A DNA stretch of 60,729 nucleotides from NCBI GenBank assembly GCA_910578035.1, contig CAJTOB010000011.1, forward strand, positions 1 to 60,729, written 5' to 3'. Positions 60,727 to 60,729 of the stretch are shown in pieces. The position numbers and the translations under genes were made by a program. Source of the DNA: an uncultured Muribaculaceae bacterium (lineage in GTDB: Bacteria > Bacteroidota > Bacteroidia > Bacteroidales > Muribaculaceae). Position 1 is the first letter of the stretch; every line of letters begins with the position of its first letter. The notes under the pieces are model-generated. The model worked only from the letters and a program-made list of their open reading frames with translations, made no database searches and was not told the DNA's origin.

Positions 60727-60729
60727 TAA

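Overview
The window looks like a chromosome segment of a gut Bacteroidales bacterium, probably Muribaculaceae (Duncaniella/Muribaculum-like). This is inferred from roughly 50% GC, Bacteroidetes-type promoters (TTTG, 19-22 bp, TAnnTTTG), no clear Shine-Dalgarno sites, RprX/RprY-like regulators, a cambialistic-type superoxide dismutase, CstA/FloA, DUF4136, DUF5715, a type IX-like sorting-domain remnant and a YD-repeat (Rhs) toxin of the Bacteroidetes kind. No rRNA, tRNA, CRISPR array or transposase was found.

Region 1 (1-11015, minus strand) is the accessory part: an Rhs polymorphic-toxin array. Transcription starts near 11030 and reads an exported protein of unknown function, then a 2001-residue Rhs protein, its putative immunity gene, a promoter-distal orphan Rhs tip with a second toxin, a second putative immunity gene, a third and decayed tip with a third toxin, and a lipoprotein that runs off the window. 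The tips share near-identical DNA with the end of the full-length gene, so they look like a reservoir for toxin switching by homologous recombination. All three toxin domains look like peptidases (permuted papain-like, M91-like zincin, another HExxH zincin), and all three putative immunity proteins look exported or membrane-bound.

Region 2 (11116-23300) is mostly housekeeping: TrpB2, a nitroreductase, a large receiver/PEP-pyruvate-binding protein coupled to a coiled-coil protein, a typA-folP-cdaA-DUF4136 operon (translation GTPase, folate, c-di-AMP), a secreted GH43-like protein and a 68-residue orphan sorting domain.

Region 3 (23405-37238, minus) is a long run of tightly packed genes: mltG, a TPR/PD40 protein, floA, cstA, a PHP histidinol-phosphatase, a U32 peptidase, DUF5715, an AsmA-like protein, a HAD phosphatase and aroB. 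Most junctions from floA onward overlap by 4-8 bp. CAGCCCAT octamer repeats sit at the gene ends here.

Region 4 (37287-49601) holds an NAD-salvage pair (an HD-nicotinamidase fusion and pncB), trigger factor, a TrmH-type methyltransferase behind a phage-like amidase/small-protein pair, superoxide dismutase, a polyprenyl synthase/TatD operon, purT, a small membrane protein and serine dehydratase. The intergenic gaps carry palindromes and short tandem repeats.

Region 5 (49742-60729) holds an MFS sugar transporter, endonuclease IV, a lipoprotein/PagL-like pair, NhaA, a cluster of small genes (HTH regulator, VanZ-like membrane protein, three small membrane or secreted proteins) behind a long untranslated leader, and the RprX/RprY two-component system with a consensus promoter and a terminator.
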